This document shows, one piece after another, positions 42,209 to 51,618 of a stretch of 64,000 nt of DNA (positions are counted from its first letter, which is position 1; every line of letters starts with the position of its first letter). A model generated the notes under the pieces. It was not told the DNA's origin and made no database searches. It saw nothing but the letters and a program-made list of their open reading frames with translations. This stretch comes from Coriobacteriaceae bacterium (GTDB taxonomy: Bacteria > Actinomycetota > Coriobacteriia > Coriobacteriales > Coriobacteriaceae). The stretch covers positions 1 to 64,000 of the forward strand of contig CABIWB010000010.1 in NCBI GenBank assembly GCA_902362275.1. Reading direction: 5' to 3'. Made by a program: the position numbers and the translations under genes.

Positions 42209-44890
42209 CTAGTCCTCGAGCAGGTCCTCGATAAAGCCGACGCGGTAGTTTTTGAAGATGACCTCGCCGCCGTCTTGCGTGGCGTCCAGATCGACATCGC
42301 CCATGATGCCAAAGTCGTGGTCGCCATCCTCGTCGGCAAAAATCTGGTGCACGTGCCACACATGATCGGGCTTCTCGTCACTTTCGTCGATGGTAAACAT
42401 CGCGACGCTGCGGGCGTCGCCGTTGGTGAGGATTTCTTCGTGCTGCTCGTGGTAAGCGTCGAGTGCTTTTTGCCAGCGGATCTCGCTCATGCCCCAGTCG
42501 TCGTCGAGCTCGCCCAGGTCGCGAACGTGCTCGCGGGCGGCAAGGGCCACGCGGCGGAAGAGTGCGTTGCGCACCAGCAGCGTGCAGCCGCGGCGGTCCG
42601 CAACGACTTCGTCGATGCCCTGCGGCGGTGCGGCGTCGAGTGCAGCGGGGTTGCCGGCGTTCTCCCACTCGTCCACCAGGCTCGAGTCCACCGAACGCAC
42701 CACAAAGCCCAGCCACGAGATAATGTCGCGCAGGCGCTCGTCGCGCTTCTCGATGGGCACGGTGCGGTCGAGTGAACGATAGGCCTCTGCCAGGTAGCGC
42801 AGCAAAATGCCCTCGGAGCGGGCGATGCCGAGCTTTTGAATGTAGCCCTTAAAATCGCTCGCGCTTTCCAGCATATCGCGCAGGACACTCTTGGGAGAGA
42901 GCTGGTAGTCGTTTGCCCAAGGCACTTCCTGGCAGTACTTGTCAAAGGCGGCGTCGAGCAAATCCTCGAGCGGCTTTTCGTACGTGACGTCTTGAATGCG
43001 CTCCAAGCGCTCCTCATATTCGATGCCGTCGGCCTTCATCTCGGCCATAGCGCGATCGCGTGCGGCGCGCTCTTGTGCGCGCAGCACCTGCTTGGGGTCC
43101 TCGAGCGTTGCCTCGACCATCGAGATGAGGTCCATGGTATAGGTCTCGCTCTCGGGATCGAGCAACTCCAGCGCGGCAAGTAAGAACGGCGAGAGCGGCT
43201 GGTCGAGCGCAAAGTCCTCGGGCAGGTCGACCGTCAGCGCGTAGTCGATGTCCGGCGCGGCGTCAGCCGGAGTGTCGGGTGCGGGCGGCACCTCGGTGCG
43301 CACGACGACGCCGGAGTCGATGAGCGTGGCGAAGATCTCGTCGGCACGAACCTCGAGCTTGGCCTTTTCCTCGGGGGTTTGCAGGCTTGTCTCGATAAGG
43401 TCGTGCACGCGGGCGCGGGCATCGCCGCCCTGCTCGACCACGCTAATTACCATGGAGTGCGTGATGCGCAGGCGCGGCTTGAGCGTTTCGGGCTGCGTCT
43501 CGATCAGGCGCTCAAAGGTCTGCTTGTTCCAGGTGACAAAGCCCTCGGGGGCCTTCTTCTTTTTAATCTTGCGGAGCTTTTTGGGGTCGTCGCCTGCCTT
43601 GGCCATAAGCTTGGCATTCTCGATCTCGTGCTCGGGCGCCTCGGCAATCACCATGCCCTCGGTATCGAAGCCCGAGCGGCCGGCGCGACCGGCAATCTGA
43701 TGGAACTCGCGGGCGCGCAGGCGACGCATCTTGTAGCCGTCAAACTTGGTGAGCGCGGTGAGCACCACGGTGTGGATGGGTACGTTGATGCCGACGCCGA
43801 GCGTATCGGTACCGCAGATGACGGGCAGCAGACCCTGCTGCGCCAAGCGCTCGACCAGCAGGCGATAGCGCGGCAACATGCCAGCATGGTGCACGCCGAC
43901 GCCGCATCCGAGCAAGCGCTTGAGAATCTTGCCAAAGGCCGTGGAGAAGCTCGTGCCCTTGGCGGCTTCCTTAATGGCCTCGCGCTGCTCCTTGCTGGCG
44001 ATGCCAAAATTGGCGAGGGATTGCGCCGTCGCAAGTGCGGCGTCCTGGCTAAAGTGCACGATATAGAGCGGGGCCTCGCCGCGGCGCATGGCGAGCTCGA
44101 CCGTGCCCTCGAGGGAGGTCGTCACATAGTCGTAGCTCAGCGGAACGGGACGCGGGGCATCGACGACCAAGTCGCAGGTAGCGCCGGTGTGTTCCTCGAG
44201 CGAGGCGGCGATCGCGGTGACATCGCCGAGCGTGGCGCTCATGAGCATGAATTGCGTGTGAGGCAGGGTGAGCAGCGGCACCTGCCAGGCCCAGCCGCGG
44301 TCGGGGTCGGCAAAGTAATGGAACTCGTCCATGGCCACGCAGCCAACATCGGCATCTTCGCCCTCGCGCAGTGCGTCGTTGGCAAGGATCTCTGCCGTGC
44401 AGCAGATCACGGGCGCCTTGGTGTTGATATGCGTGTCGCCGGTGATCATGCCGACGTTATCGCGGCCGAGCACCTGTACCAGATCGAAGAACTTTTCGCT
44501 GACCAGGGCCTTGATAGGGGCCGTGTAATAACAGCGCTTGCCCTGTGCCATGCCCATAAAGAGCATGCCCAGCGCGACGAGCGATTTACCCGATCCGGTC
44601 GGCGTGCCCAAAATGACGTGATCTCCGGCGGCCAGGTCCATGAGAGCCTCTTCTTGGTGATCCCACAGCTCAATGCCGCGATCGCTCGTCCATTCAAAGA
44701 AGCGTTCAAAGGCCTGATCGGGCGTGAGCCATGGTTCGGGCTCGCTGCCGTCCTCGGGCTCCCACCAGGTGGGGGAGAGCGCGCCGAGCGAGCCGAACTC
44801 GGCTTCGGTTCCCGTGCCGCCCGAGAATGAGCTGGCGGCGCCGGCGCCGGAGACGGTGTTGGCGGCGGTATCTGTCGTGCTTTGCGTCAT
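42209..44890 (-). CDS. Ski2/Mtr4-like DEAD/DEAH helicase (DUF3516 type)
   Basis: A protein of about 893 residues with helicase motifs LGTPTGSGKSLVAL (I), YYTAPIKALVSEKF (Ia), CVAMDEFHYF (II, DEFH), MLMSATLGD (III), VICGTDTLGVGINVP (V) and QIAGRAGRSGFD (VI). The C-terminal half is the actinobacterial DUF3516 region, rich in helices. It is an SF2 enzyme expected to unwind RNA or DNA; RNA quality control is the usual proposal. ATG 44890 begins a low-complexity Ala/Ser/Gly leader; the longer frame to 44962 is unsupported. Confidence 0.9.
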   Translation of the reverse strand: MTQSTTDTAANTVSGAGAASSFSGGTGTEAEFGSLGALSPTWWEPEDGSEPEPWLTPDQAFERFFEWTSDRGIELWDHQEEALMDLAAGDHVILGTPTGSGKSLVALGMLFMGMAQGKRCYYTAPIKALVSEKFFDLVQVLGRDNVGMITGDTHINTKAPVICCTAEILANDALREGEDADVGCVAMDEFHYFADPDRGWAWQVPLLTLPHTQFMLMSATLGDVTAIAASLEEHTGATCDLVVDAPRPVPLSYDYVTTSLEGTVELAMRRGEAPLYIVHFSQDAALATAQSLANFGIASKEQREAIKEAAKGTSFSTAFGKILKRLLGCGVGVHHAGMLPRYRLLVERLAQQGLLPVICGTDTLGVGINVPIHTVVLTALTKFDGYKMRRLRAREFHQIAGRAGRSGFDTEGMVIAEAPEHEIENAKLMAKAGDDPKKLRKIKKKKAPEGFVTWNKQTFERLIETQPETLKPRLRITHSMVISVVEQGGDARARVHDLIETSLQTPEEKAKLEVRADEIFATLIDSGVVVRTEVPPAPDTPADAAPDIDYALTVDLPEDFALDQPLSPFLLAALELLDPESETYTMDLISMVEATLEDPKQVLRAQERAARDRAMAEMKADGIEYEERLERIQDVTYEKPLEDLLDAAFDKYCQEVPWANDYQLSPKSVLRDMLESASDFKGYIQKLGIARSEGILLRYLAEAYRSLDRTVPIEKRDERLRDIISWLGFVVRSVDSSLVDEWENAGNPAALDAAPPQGIDEVVADRRGCTLLVRNALFRRVALAAREHVRDLGELDDDWGMSEIRWQKALDAYHEQHEEILTNGDARSVAMFTIDESDEKPDHVWHVHQIFADEDGDHDFGIMGDVDLDATQDGGEVIFKNYRVGFIEDLLED

Positions 44891-44989
44891 GCGGTTAACT
44901 TTCTCTCGCGTTTGTTCGCCAACTATTATGGCGTAGCGTCGCATCGATGCGTTCGCAGGCAAGAAAATGCAGGAAATGGGCGCGCGGTA

Positions 44990-45829
44990 CTAGCGTTCCT
45001 GAGGCAGGCGCTTTTTGCCCTTGCGGGCACGGTTTCTAAAGTTCTCGACGGCCTCTTCCATGCCCAGAGGCACATAGGCGAGCTCATCGAGGTTATCGGG
45101 CAGGTAGCAGGCTAGGCTTTGCTCCTGCGCGCGGCCCGCCGCGAGCTGTTCATCGCTGGGCTGCGCTCCAGGTGTGGCGCAAATGCCATAGACGGCGGCA
45201 CCCATCTCGCGCGTGCGGCGCTCGTACTCGGTCTCGGGATGCTCGGGATGGTCGCGGCGGACGTCGTCACTTACCCAAAGCGTGTCGTAGCCGGCTGCGG
45301 CAAACTGTCCCAGGGCGTAGTCGCGCAGTGGCTTGCTGTCGGTGCGAAGCGTGACGGTGGCGCCGGCTGCAAAGAGCGGGCGGTAGAGCATCAGATGGTC
45401 GACATGGACGAGTCGTTTTTTGGCGTACTTGGCCTTGGGCTGCGGCGTGGGAAAGTTGATGGTGATGGCATCGAGCTCGCCTGCGGCAAACAGCTGCGGC
45501 AGCGATGCGGCGCCTCGGGGCAGGACGAGTGCGTTGGATAGCTCCTGTTCGCAGATTTTCTGTGCGGCGTAAGCGATGCAGGTGGGTTCCTGGTCCATGC
45601 CGATAAAGAGCGTGTTTGGCTCGTGGGCCGCGCGCTCTACAAGGTACGTTCCCTTGCCACAGCCAAGATCCAGGTGAAGGTGCTCGAAGGGCTTGCTGAC
45701 AACTGGCGCGCAAGCCTCGCGCCAATCTCCGGCATAGGCCTCGGGGCTCGTCTCAATCGCATCGGCGTAGCGTTCCAGACGCTCCTCGAGCACAAAGTTC
45801 TTAGGCGTGCGAACGTGGACGGCTCCCAT
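44990..45829 (-). CDS. trmB: tRNA (guanine-N7)-methyltransferase
   Basis: Makes m7G46 in tRNA. LHLDLGCGKGTYLVERA is the SAM-binding motif I, FIGMDQEP motif II, INFPTPQPKAKYAKKRLVH the family's NFPDPWPKxxHxKRR signature in variant form, and TEYERRTREMG the C-terminal TxYE motif. AAGGAG lies before ATG 45829. The C-terminus is longer than usual with a basic end (RARKGKKR). Confidence 0.9.
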   Translation of the reverse strand: MGAVHVRTPKNFVLEERLERYADAIETSPEAYAGDWREACAPVVSKPFEHLHLDLGCGKGTYLVERAAHEPNTLFIGMDQEPTCIAYAAQKICEQELSNALVLPRGAASLPQLFAAGELDAITINFPTPQPKAKYAKKRLVHVDHLMLYRPLFAAGATVTLRTDSKPLRDYALGQFAAAGYDTLWVSDDVRRDHPEHPETEYERRTREMGAAVYGICATPGAQPSDEQLAAGRAQEQSLACYLPDNLDELAYVPLGMEEAVENFRNRARKGKKRLPQER

Positions 45830-45851
45830 GAGGCTCCTTGGTCATAAATAT

Positions 45852-45873
45852 GGAACGCATGGCCGCGCGTTCC
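45852..45873. repeat. Small hairpin before trmB
   Basis: GGAACGC and GCGTTCC separated by 8 bases, in the gap between the methyltransferase stop and trmB. Confidence 0.4.
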
Positions 45874-45948
45874 GTCAATGGGTTGAAAAAAGGGTGGGCA
45901 TGGTTTGCCCGAAAAATGCGATGCGGCTCGGCGGCGAGTCGTCGATGC

Positions 45949-46821
45949 CTATAGGCGTTTAAGGATCACATAGCGGTTGAGCTCGCCGCTGCGACCGTCG
46001 GCATGGAAGCGCTCAAGCTCGCGCACGGGGACCTCGCCGCTCTTGTAGAACGTACGGACGCCGCGCACCAAGTCGGTGATCTGCTGATCGTCAAAGTGAT
46101 GGCAATAGCGGTAGGCGTGGCGGTCGTTTTGCCAGCCGATGAGGTGGTCGCCGGCTTCAAACTGCGCGGAATCGTAACCCTCAAACGGCGGGGTGAGCTC
46201 GGCGCGGGCTTCGGCTCGAACGGCCTTGCGCGCCATGCGCTCGTCGTTCATAAACTCCCAAAAGCTGATGGCGATGATGCCGCCTGGGCGCGTCTGGCGC
46301 ACCAGGGCGTCGAGCACGCGTACGCGGTACTCGCACGACGGCACGTGGTGCATAAAGCCAAAGCAGACTGAGATGTCGGCGAGCGGGGCGTCGAAAAGCG
46401 CGTCAGGCGCCTCGGCGGGATTGAGTTTCATGAGGGCATCGAGCACGTCGAGCTCCTGGAAGTGCAGGTTGGGAATGCGCAGCGCGTGGCCATGTGCATC
46501 GATGGCCAGGTCTTGGCACGAGTCGACGCCGTAAAACTCAAACGGGCAGCTGGCATCTGCCGAGGGGTTTGCGCCGTCGACGCCCTTGGCGGCAAGCGCG
46601 CCGCCGGCGGCAAAGTTCTCGAATCGCATATTGCCGCAGGCAAGATCGAAGACGCGGACGGGATGCTCGATCGTGGCGACGTCGAGCTGCCCGAGCGCGA
46701 TGTTCATGGTGCGCACCCAGCCGGGCCACGGGGCCTGGCGCGTATCGGAGAAGGAGGCGGAGTGTTCGCGATAGAACGTGTTGTTGAGCTGGATGAGCGA
46801 TGAGGCGAAATCGCGGTTCAC
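45949..46821 (-). CDS. Class I SAM-dependent methyltransferase, Trm9-like
   Basis: About 290 residues. FASSLIQLNNTFYREHSASFSDTRQAPWPGW-type N-terminus, VFDLACGNMRF (SAM motif I), ADISVCFGFMHHVPS and RPGGIIAISFWEF follow the methyltransferase 11 fold. The N-terminal NxFYxxxxxSFSxTRQxPWPGW pattern is that of Trm9/ABH8 tRNA wobble-uridine methyltransferases. Its neighbour Elp3 makes cm5U, the substrate of Trm9-type enzymes, which is suggestive. GTG 46821 is inferred as start because GGGAG precedes it; the frame reaches 46956. Confidence 0.78.
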   Translation of the reverse strand: MNRDFASSLIQLNNTFYREHSASFSDTRQAPWPGWVRTMNIALGQLDVATIEHPVRVFDLACGNMRFENFAAGGALAAKGVDGANPSADASCPFEFYGVDSCQDLAIDAHGHALRIPNLHFQELDVLDALMKLNPAEAPDALFDAPLADISVCFGFMHHVPSCEYRVRVLDALVRQTRPGGIIAISFWEFMNDERMARKAVRAEARAELTPPFEGYDSAQFEAGDHLIGWQNDRHAYRYCHHFDDQQITDLVRGVRTFYKSGEVPVRELERFHADGRSGELNRYVILKRL

Positions 46822-46892
46822 GGCGCGGAACTCCCTCCGTTGGCGGTGCGAAATAAACAGTACGACCATACTACCGTTAACGCCGCAACGGG

Positions 46893-46968
46893 GACAACCG
46901 AGCTGCGGGTCATTGCTTTGTTTGGACACATTTCCGCAGCTCATATGCACCCGCAACCGACGGTTGTC
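46893..46968. promoter_or_regulatory. Nested inverted repeats in a divergent promoter region
   Basis: GACAACCG (46893-46900) pairs with CGGTTGTC (46961-46968). AGCTGCGG (46901-46908) can pair with the downstream CCGCAGCT, or GCGGGT with ACCCGC, giving alternative structures. It is between the methyltransferase and XRE genes. Confidence 0.45.
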
Positions 46969-47088
46969 AAAAATCTCACTAGAATAGGTGGCATGCTTTT
47001 GGCGGTGGCGGATAGATTTTTAACTGTGCAAGGCGCCTTAAGAACAAAAACGGTCCGGCGGCACGGCTGGCATCACATAGGAGGAACC

Positions 47089-47811
47089 ATGAATGTAGAA
47101 ACTGCGCAGCGGCTCGCCGACCTTCGTCGCAGCAAGGGTTTTAGCCAAGAAGGGCTGGCGCGAAAGCTGGGGCTGTCGCGCCAGGCGGTCAGTAAATGGG
47201 AGCGCGCGGAGAGCTCGCCCGATACCGAGAACCTGATCTCGCTCGCCAAGCTCTATGGTGTGAGCCTGGACGAGCTGCTCAATCCGAGCGACGAGATCGA
47301 GGACGATATCGAGTTTGAGAACGAGGACCGCGCCCGTCAGCGCGAGGCCGAGGCCGCGGAGCGTGCTCGCACCCATGAGGCGGCGGCGCGCGCTACCGAG
47401 GCGGCAACACAGGCGAGTGATGCTGCGGCCAAGGCGGCGCAAGCGGCAAGCTGGAGTGCACAGGCCGCCAATGCCGCTACGGCGCAGGCGACGAGTGGCA
47501 CCGCGGTTGGCTCGACTCCGGCGAAGGGCCCGTTCCAGTCGTTCCCGTATTGGGCCGTGTGCTGGCTGCTGTTCTTTTTGCTGATGTTCCTGTTTGGTGC
47601 CGGCCCCTTTGCCGCACTGATCTTCTTTACGATTCCCATCTATCACTGGGTGGCGCGTGCGCTCGATGGCGATTGGGCGCGCGGGGATATTCAGGTTGGT
47701 TCGGCGTCGGTGGCGGTCAAGGCCCAGGGGAAGGATACTTCTGCGGAATCTGATGCTGACGTGGCTACCGCGACTACCGCTGAGCCGATTGCCAAAGAGA
47801 GTGATGAATGA
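47089..47811 (+). CDS. XRE-family regulator with a membrane segment
   Basis: Residues 1-65 are an HTH_3 domain (AQRLADLRRSKGFSQEGLARKLGLSRQAVSKWE). A long Ala/Glu-rich linker follows, then two hydrophobic segments (WAVCWLLFFLLMFLFG and FAALIFFTIPIYHWVA) and an acidic C-terminus. AGGAGG precedes ATG 47089. Its stop overlaps the start of the DUF4097 gene by four bases. A membrane-bound repressor sensing envelope state through its partner is a reasonable inference. Confidence 0.87.
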   Translation: MNVETAQRLADLRRSKGFSQEGLARKLGLSRQAVSKWERAESSPDTENLISLAKLYGVSLDELLNPSDEIEDDIEFENEDRARQREAEAAERARTHEAAARATEAATQASDAAAKAAQAASWSAQAANAATAQATSGTAVGSTPAKGPFQSFPYWAVCWLLFFLLMFLFGAGPFAALIFFTIPIYHWVARALDGDWARGDIQVGSASVAVKAQGKDTSAESDADVATATTAEPIAKESDE

Positions 47812-48707
47812 TGAAGCTTTCGCATGAATCCAAGGTACGCTTGGGCGTTGGCATCGGAGCGTTTGTGCTCATCATCGGGCTTGTCTTTGGCATTTCGCGG
47901 ACTTTGATTCATTTTGATGGCCCGTGGGATCTCGACGATGTTGTATCCGGCTTCTCTGGTATGGACGATGCGGTTGACGAGGACGATCTTTTGGATGGCG
48001 GTAACTATTCCGCTCAGCCTCAGCAGCTTTCGAGCGAAACCTTTGATGCCGACGCGTTCACATCGCTTGACTTGGACGTGACGTCGGGCACGGTCGAGGT
48101 CAAACACGTCTCCAGCGGGCCAGTGCGCGTAATTGAAAGCGGTCGCGTGGCAACGGGGACCGTTGCCTTCGATGCGGCAACCCAGAACCTGGCCGAAATC
48201 AAGGGCTCTACGCTCAAGATTCGCCAGTTCGATTGCGATGACGAGCGCGCCATTGACCGCACGGTTACCGTCGAACTGCCGCGCGAAGTTGCCGATAACA
48301 TGGTGGGCATTACAGCGAATGTAGGATCGGGTGACCTGACGGTCGCGGGCATTGCGTGTCATGACCTCAACCTGACTTTGGACTCTGGAGACGTTGAGTT
48401 TACGGGCGCCGTGACCGATACCCTGAATGCCGAGGTCGGTTCGGGCGATGTGACGTTCGAGCTCTACCAGGCCCCCGCGAAGTCGATGGACGTGAGTGTG
48501 GGCTCGGGCGATGTGGAGATGACGGTTCCGAACTCGACGGGCTTTAAGGCGAGCCTCACCTTGGGCAGCGGCGACTTCGAGAGCGATTTCCTTCCGCTTG
48601 GCTACGACGGCGAGACCATTTTGAATCTTGAATTCGATAACGGCGATAAGTCTGCTACGTATCGTTTTGAGGTCGGTTCGGGCGACATGTCGTTTGATCC
48701 GGAGTGA
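47808..48707 (+). CDS. DUF4097-family adhesin-like protein
   Basis: An N-terminal membrane anchor (VGIGAFVLIIGLVFGISRTL) precedes about 250 residues of beta-helix repeats, in which the phrase VGSGD recurs four times (NVGSGDL, EVGSGDV, SVGSGDV, EVGSGDM). This is DUF4097, often paired with XRE or LiaF-like sensors of the envelope-stress type. The start codon overlaps the stop of the XRE gene, so they are translated together. The substrate, if any, is unknown. Confidence 0.85.
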   Translation: MMKLSHESKVRLGVGIGAFVLIIGLVFGISRTLIHFDGPWDLDDVVSGFSGMDDAVDEDDLLDGGNYSAQPQQLSSETFDADAFTSLDLDVTSGTVEVKHVSSGPVRVIESGRVATGTVAFDAATQNLAEIKGSTLKIRQFDCDDERAIDRTVTVELPREVADNMVGITANVGSGDLTVAGIACHDLNLTLDSGDVEFTGAVTDTLNAEVGSGDVTFELYQAPAKSMDVSVGSGDVEMTVPNSTGFKASLTLGSGDFESDFLPLGYDGETILNLEFDNGDKSATYRFEVGSGDMSFDPE

Positions 48708-48754
48708 CATGCGGTTTTCGGAGATCGGTACATATAGGCATGCTCTTTGATGGA

Positions 48755-48784
48755 GGCGCCGGAGCCGTGACGGGCTTCGGCGCC
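48755..48784. terminator. Terminator after the DUF4097 gene
   Basis: GGCGCCGGAGCC and GGGCTTCGGCGCC form a stem with two G-T pairs or mismatches, followed by TTCGCCTTT. Confidence 0.7.
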
Positions 48785-48804
48785 TTCGCCTTTACAATGG
48801 GGAC

Positions 48805-50712
48805 ATGGAACAGATTATCTTGAACATACTCGAGGCTCTGCGTCGCGGCGAGACCGTGGACGACAAAGCGCTCGTCAAACTGATACATGCCGAGGCGCGC
48901 CGTGAGGGTGCCGACAAACGCGATTTGGCCAAGCGCCGTCTGCTGCCGTTTTACCAGCGGGTAAAACGTGAGGAGCCGGCTCGTTGGGCTTGGTGGAATG
49001 TCGATGCCGAGCTGGAACGTCGACTGCTGCAGGTGCTACGCATGAAGCCTCGTCGCACGGCTTCGGGCGTGGCGACCATTACCGTCATTACCAAGCCCTG
49101 GCCATGCTCGGGCGATTGCCTGTTTTGCCCCAACGATCTGCGCATGCCCAAGAGCTATCTGCACGCCGAGCCGGCATGCGCCCGTGCGGAGCAAAATTGC
49201 TTTGACCCGTATCTGCAGGTGAGCGCCCGTTTGACGGCGCTTTCGCAGATGGGGCATGCGACCGACAAGATAGAGCTCATCGTGCTCGGCGGTACCTGGA
49301 GCGACTATCCGCAAGGGTATCAGACATGGTTTATGTCGGAGCTTTTCCGGGCGCTCAATGACGATGCCGTCGCCGGTGTGGCGGCAAACCCCATGTTGGC
49401 GCGTCCGGGCATCAGTCGTGCCGAGGCGGGGCGTCTGCTCGATGACGCTCCCGCCGATGCCCTGCCGCCTGTGGTAGCAGAGCGCCGTGAGCGCTATCGG
49501 GCTGCCGGCATTGCGACAGACGAGGCTGAGCTTGCTGCCGGCGTTGCCGACGAGCAGGAGCGTGTTGATGCTGCCGTGGGCGGCTATAACCGCGCGGTGC
49601 GTCGGCTGTACGGCCCTGGTACGCCGTGGGGCGAGGTTGCCGAGTGGCAGGCGGCAACGATGGAGGAGCTTGAGCGTCAGCAGCGCATCAACGAGACGGC
49701 GAAGCATCGCGTGGTGGGACTCGTTATCGAGACGCGCCCCGATGCCGTAACGCCGCAGGCGCTTACGCTCATCCGCCGCCTGGGCTGCACCAAGATCCAG
49801 ATGGGTATCCAGAGTCTCGACCAGCACTTGCTCGATATCAACGAGCGTCGCATTTCGGTGGCGCAGATTGAACGGGCGTTTTCGCTTGCGCGCCTGTTTG
49901 GCTTTAAGATCCATGCGCATTTTATGCTTAACCTGCTGGGCGCCACGCCGGAGGGGGACAAGCGCGACTACGAACGCTTTATGACCGAAGGGGCCTTTAT
50001 GCCCGACGAGGTCAAGGTCTACCCGTGTGCGCTCATCGAGGGCTCGCGTCTGGTGGGCTGCTATGAGCGCGGCGAGTGGCGTCCCTATACCGAGGAAGAG
50101 CTGCTCGATGTGCTGGCCGACGACATCGTGGTGACGCCGGCGTTCTGCCGTATCAGTCGCATGATCCGCGACTTTAGTTCCGACGACATTATGGTGGGCA
50201 ACAAGAAACCCAACCTGCGTCAGCTCGTTGAGAACCGTCTGGCTGCTCGGGGTGATGGTGCGACGGTGCGCGAGATTCGCTATCGCGAGATCAGTACGGC
50301 GGGTGCCGACTTGGATGAGCTATCTCTTGATGAGGAAGTGGCGTACGAGACGCCAGTGACTTACGAGCGCTTTTTGCAGTGGGTGACGCCGCAGGGCAAG
50401 ATCGCGGGCTTTTTGCGGTTGTCGCTGCCCGACCATTCGTTTGTTGCCGCGCATGCGGACGAGTTGCCGACGACGCCGGACGAGGCGATGATTCGCGAGG
50501 TGCACGTGTATGGCATGGCGGCACGCGTGGGTGACCAGGGCCAGGCGGCGCAGCATCACGGGTTGGGGCGTTTGCTCGTAGAGCGTGCGTGCGAGATTGC
50601 CCGGGATGCCGGCTATGCGCGCATCAACGTGATCAGCGCGATTGGTACGCGCGAGTACTATCGCCATCTTGGCTTTTATGACCATGGCCTTTATCTGCAA
50701 AAGGAGCTCTAG
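48805..50712 (+). CDS. elp3: Elp3-like tRNA uridine carboxymethylation enzyme (radical SAM + GNAT)
   Basis: A 635-residue enzyme of the Elp3 family that makes cm5U-type modifications at tRNA wobble uridines. The radical SAM cluster motif is KPWPCSGDCLFCPND, followed by MPKSYLHAEPACARAEQN and LIVLGGTWSDYP; a C-terminal GNAT acetyltransferase has MAARVGDQGQAAQHHGLGRLLVERA and YYRHLGFY. A TACAAT hexamer at 48793-48798 is only about 7 bases from ATG 48805, so the message may be leaderless. The next gene starts directly after its stop. Confidence 0.92.
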   Translation: MEQIILNILEALRRGETVDDKALVKLIHAEARREGADKRDLAKRRLLPFYQRVKREEPARWAWWNVDAELERRLLQVLRMKPRRTASGVATITVITKPWPCSGDCLFCPNDLRMPKSYLHAEPACARAEQNCFDPYLQVSARLTALSQMGHATDKIELIVLGGTWSDYPQGYQTWFMSELFRALNDDAVAGVAANPMLARPGISRAEAGRLLDDAPADALPPVVAERRERYRAAGIATDEAELAAGVADEQERVDAAVGGYNRAVRRLYGPGTPWGEVAEWQAATMEELERQQRINETAKHRVVGLVIETRPDAVTPQALTLIRRLGCTKIQMGIQSLDQHLLDINERRISVAQIERAFSLARLFGFKIHAHFMLNLLGATPEGDKRDYERFMTEGAFMPDEVKVYPCALIEGSRLVGCYERGEWRPYTEEELLDVLADDIVVTPAFCRISRMIRDFSSDDIMVGNKKPNLRQLVENRLAARGDGATVREIRYREISTAGADLDELSLDEEVAYETPVTYERFLQWVTPQGKIAGFLRLSLPDHSFVAAHADELPTTPDEAMIREVHVYGMAARVGDQGQAAQHHGLGRLLVERACEIARDAGYARINVISAIGTREYYRHLGFYDHGLYLQKEL

Positions 50713-51591
50713 ATGAACAAGTCAAGTGTTTCTGCCGGCGTCGTTGCCGGCGTTGCTCTGGGAGCCGCGGCGCTTGGTGCGGCCGCTGTCGCTGTTCGTG
50801 CTGCCTGTCTGCAAGTTGCGCGAACCCGCAATGGGTTGGCGCGTGTGAAGCGCGTGCACGATGAGTGCGGCGATGAGATTCGCGTGTTGGTGCAAGGCGG
50901 CGTCTACCAAAGCGCAAGCTACATTGGCGAGCGTTGGGCGGAGCCCGTCTTTGCGTACTATCGTGCGTTTGACGACGTGTTTGAGTCCGAGGATGTGATG
51001 CGCGACGCTTATGGTCACGGCATCAGCCGTATGCTTATGCTGGGCGGCGGCGGGTTTGCCTATCCTAAATTCGCCCTGATGTCGCACGAGGGCTTGCGCA
51101 TGGACGTCATCGAGTATGACGGAGAGATTACGCGCCTGGCGCGCCGCTGGTTCTACCTAGACGAGCTGGAGCGCGCGGCGGGCGATCGCCTGCGGGTGAT
51201 AACCGCTGAGGCTCGCTCGTATCTGGGTGTGACGAGCGTGGGCCATCGTCGCTACGACGTGGTCGTGAGCGATTGCTTTGGCGGTGCCGAGCCCGTGCGC
51301 GAGCTGGCGACCGTTGAGGCGTTGCGTTTAGTGCGGGGCAGCCTAAATGTTGGTGGCGTCTACGTCGCCAATATCGTGAGCGCAAACGAGGGGAGCGACG
51401 TGACGTTCCTGCGCGACTGCGCTGCCACGGCACTCGAGGTATTCGCCCATGCCTGGGTGGTCCCGTGCGGCGATGCGGAGTTCGGCGGCGAGGAGAACTA
51501 CCTGCTCATCGCCAGCGACGGCGACTACGCCTTTGCCGAAGCCGTGCCCTTCGACACCGACTTCCTCGGCACCGTCCTTCACGACAAGTAA
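50713..51591 (+). CDS. Spermidine synthase-like methyltransferase-fold protein with membrane anchor
   Basis: The first 32 residues form an Ala-rich hydrophobic segment (AGVVAGVALGAAALGAAAVAV). The rest is a Rossmann fold like spermidine synthases: RMLMLGGGGFAYPKFAL, MDVIEYDGEIT, DVVVSDCFGGAEPV and VGGVYVANIVSA. The aminopropyl-transfer motifs of true SpeE are not clearly present, so polyamine synthesis is uncertain. Its Shine-Dalgarno AAAAGGAG lies inside the end of elp3; the two genes are one operon. Confidence 0.78.
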   Translation: MNKSSVSAGVVAGVALGAAALGAAAVAVRAACLQVARTRNGLARVKRVHDECGDEIRVLVQGGVYQSASYIGERWAEPVFAYYRAFDDVFESEDVMRDAYGHGISRMLMLGGGGFAYPKFALMSHEGLRMDVIEYDGEITRLARRWFYLDELERAAGDRLRVITAEARSYLGVTSVGHRRYDVVVSDCFGGAEPVRELATVEALRLVRGSLNVGGVYVANIVSANEGSDVTFLRDCAATALEVFAHAWVVPCGDAEFGGEENYLLIASDGDYAFAEAVPFDTDFLGTVLHDK

Positions 51592-51618
51592 GTCTCCCCG
51601 TCCCAAAAAAGACTGGTC

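Noticed and set aside
43379..44830. 483-codon plus-strand frame opposite the Ski2-like helicase
   Set aside because: It mirrors the codon pattern of the helicase, has no Shine-Dalgarno and encodes no recognisable motif.
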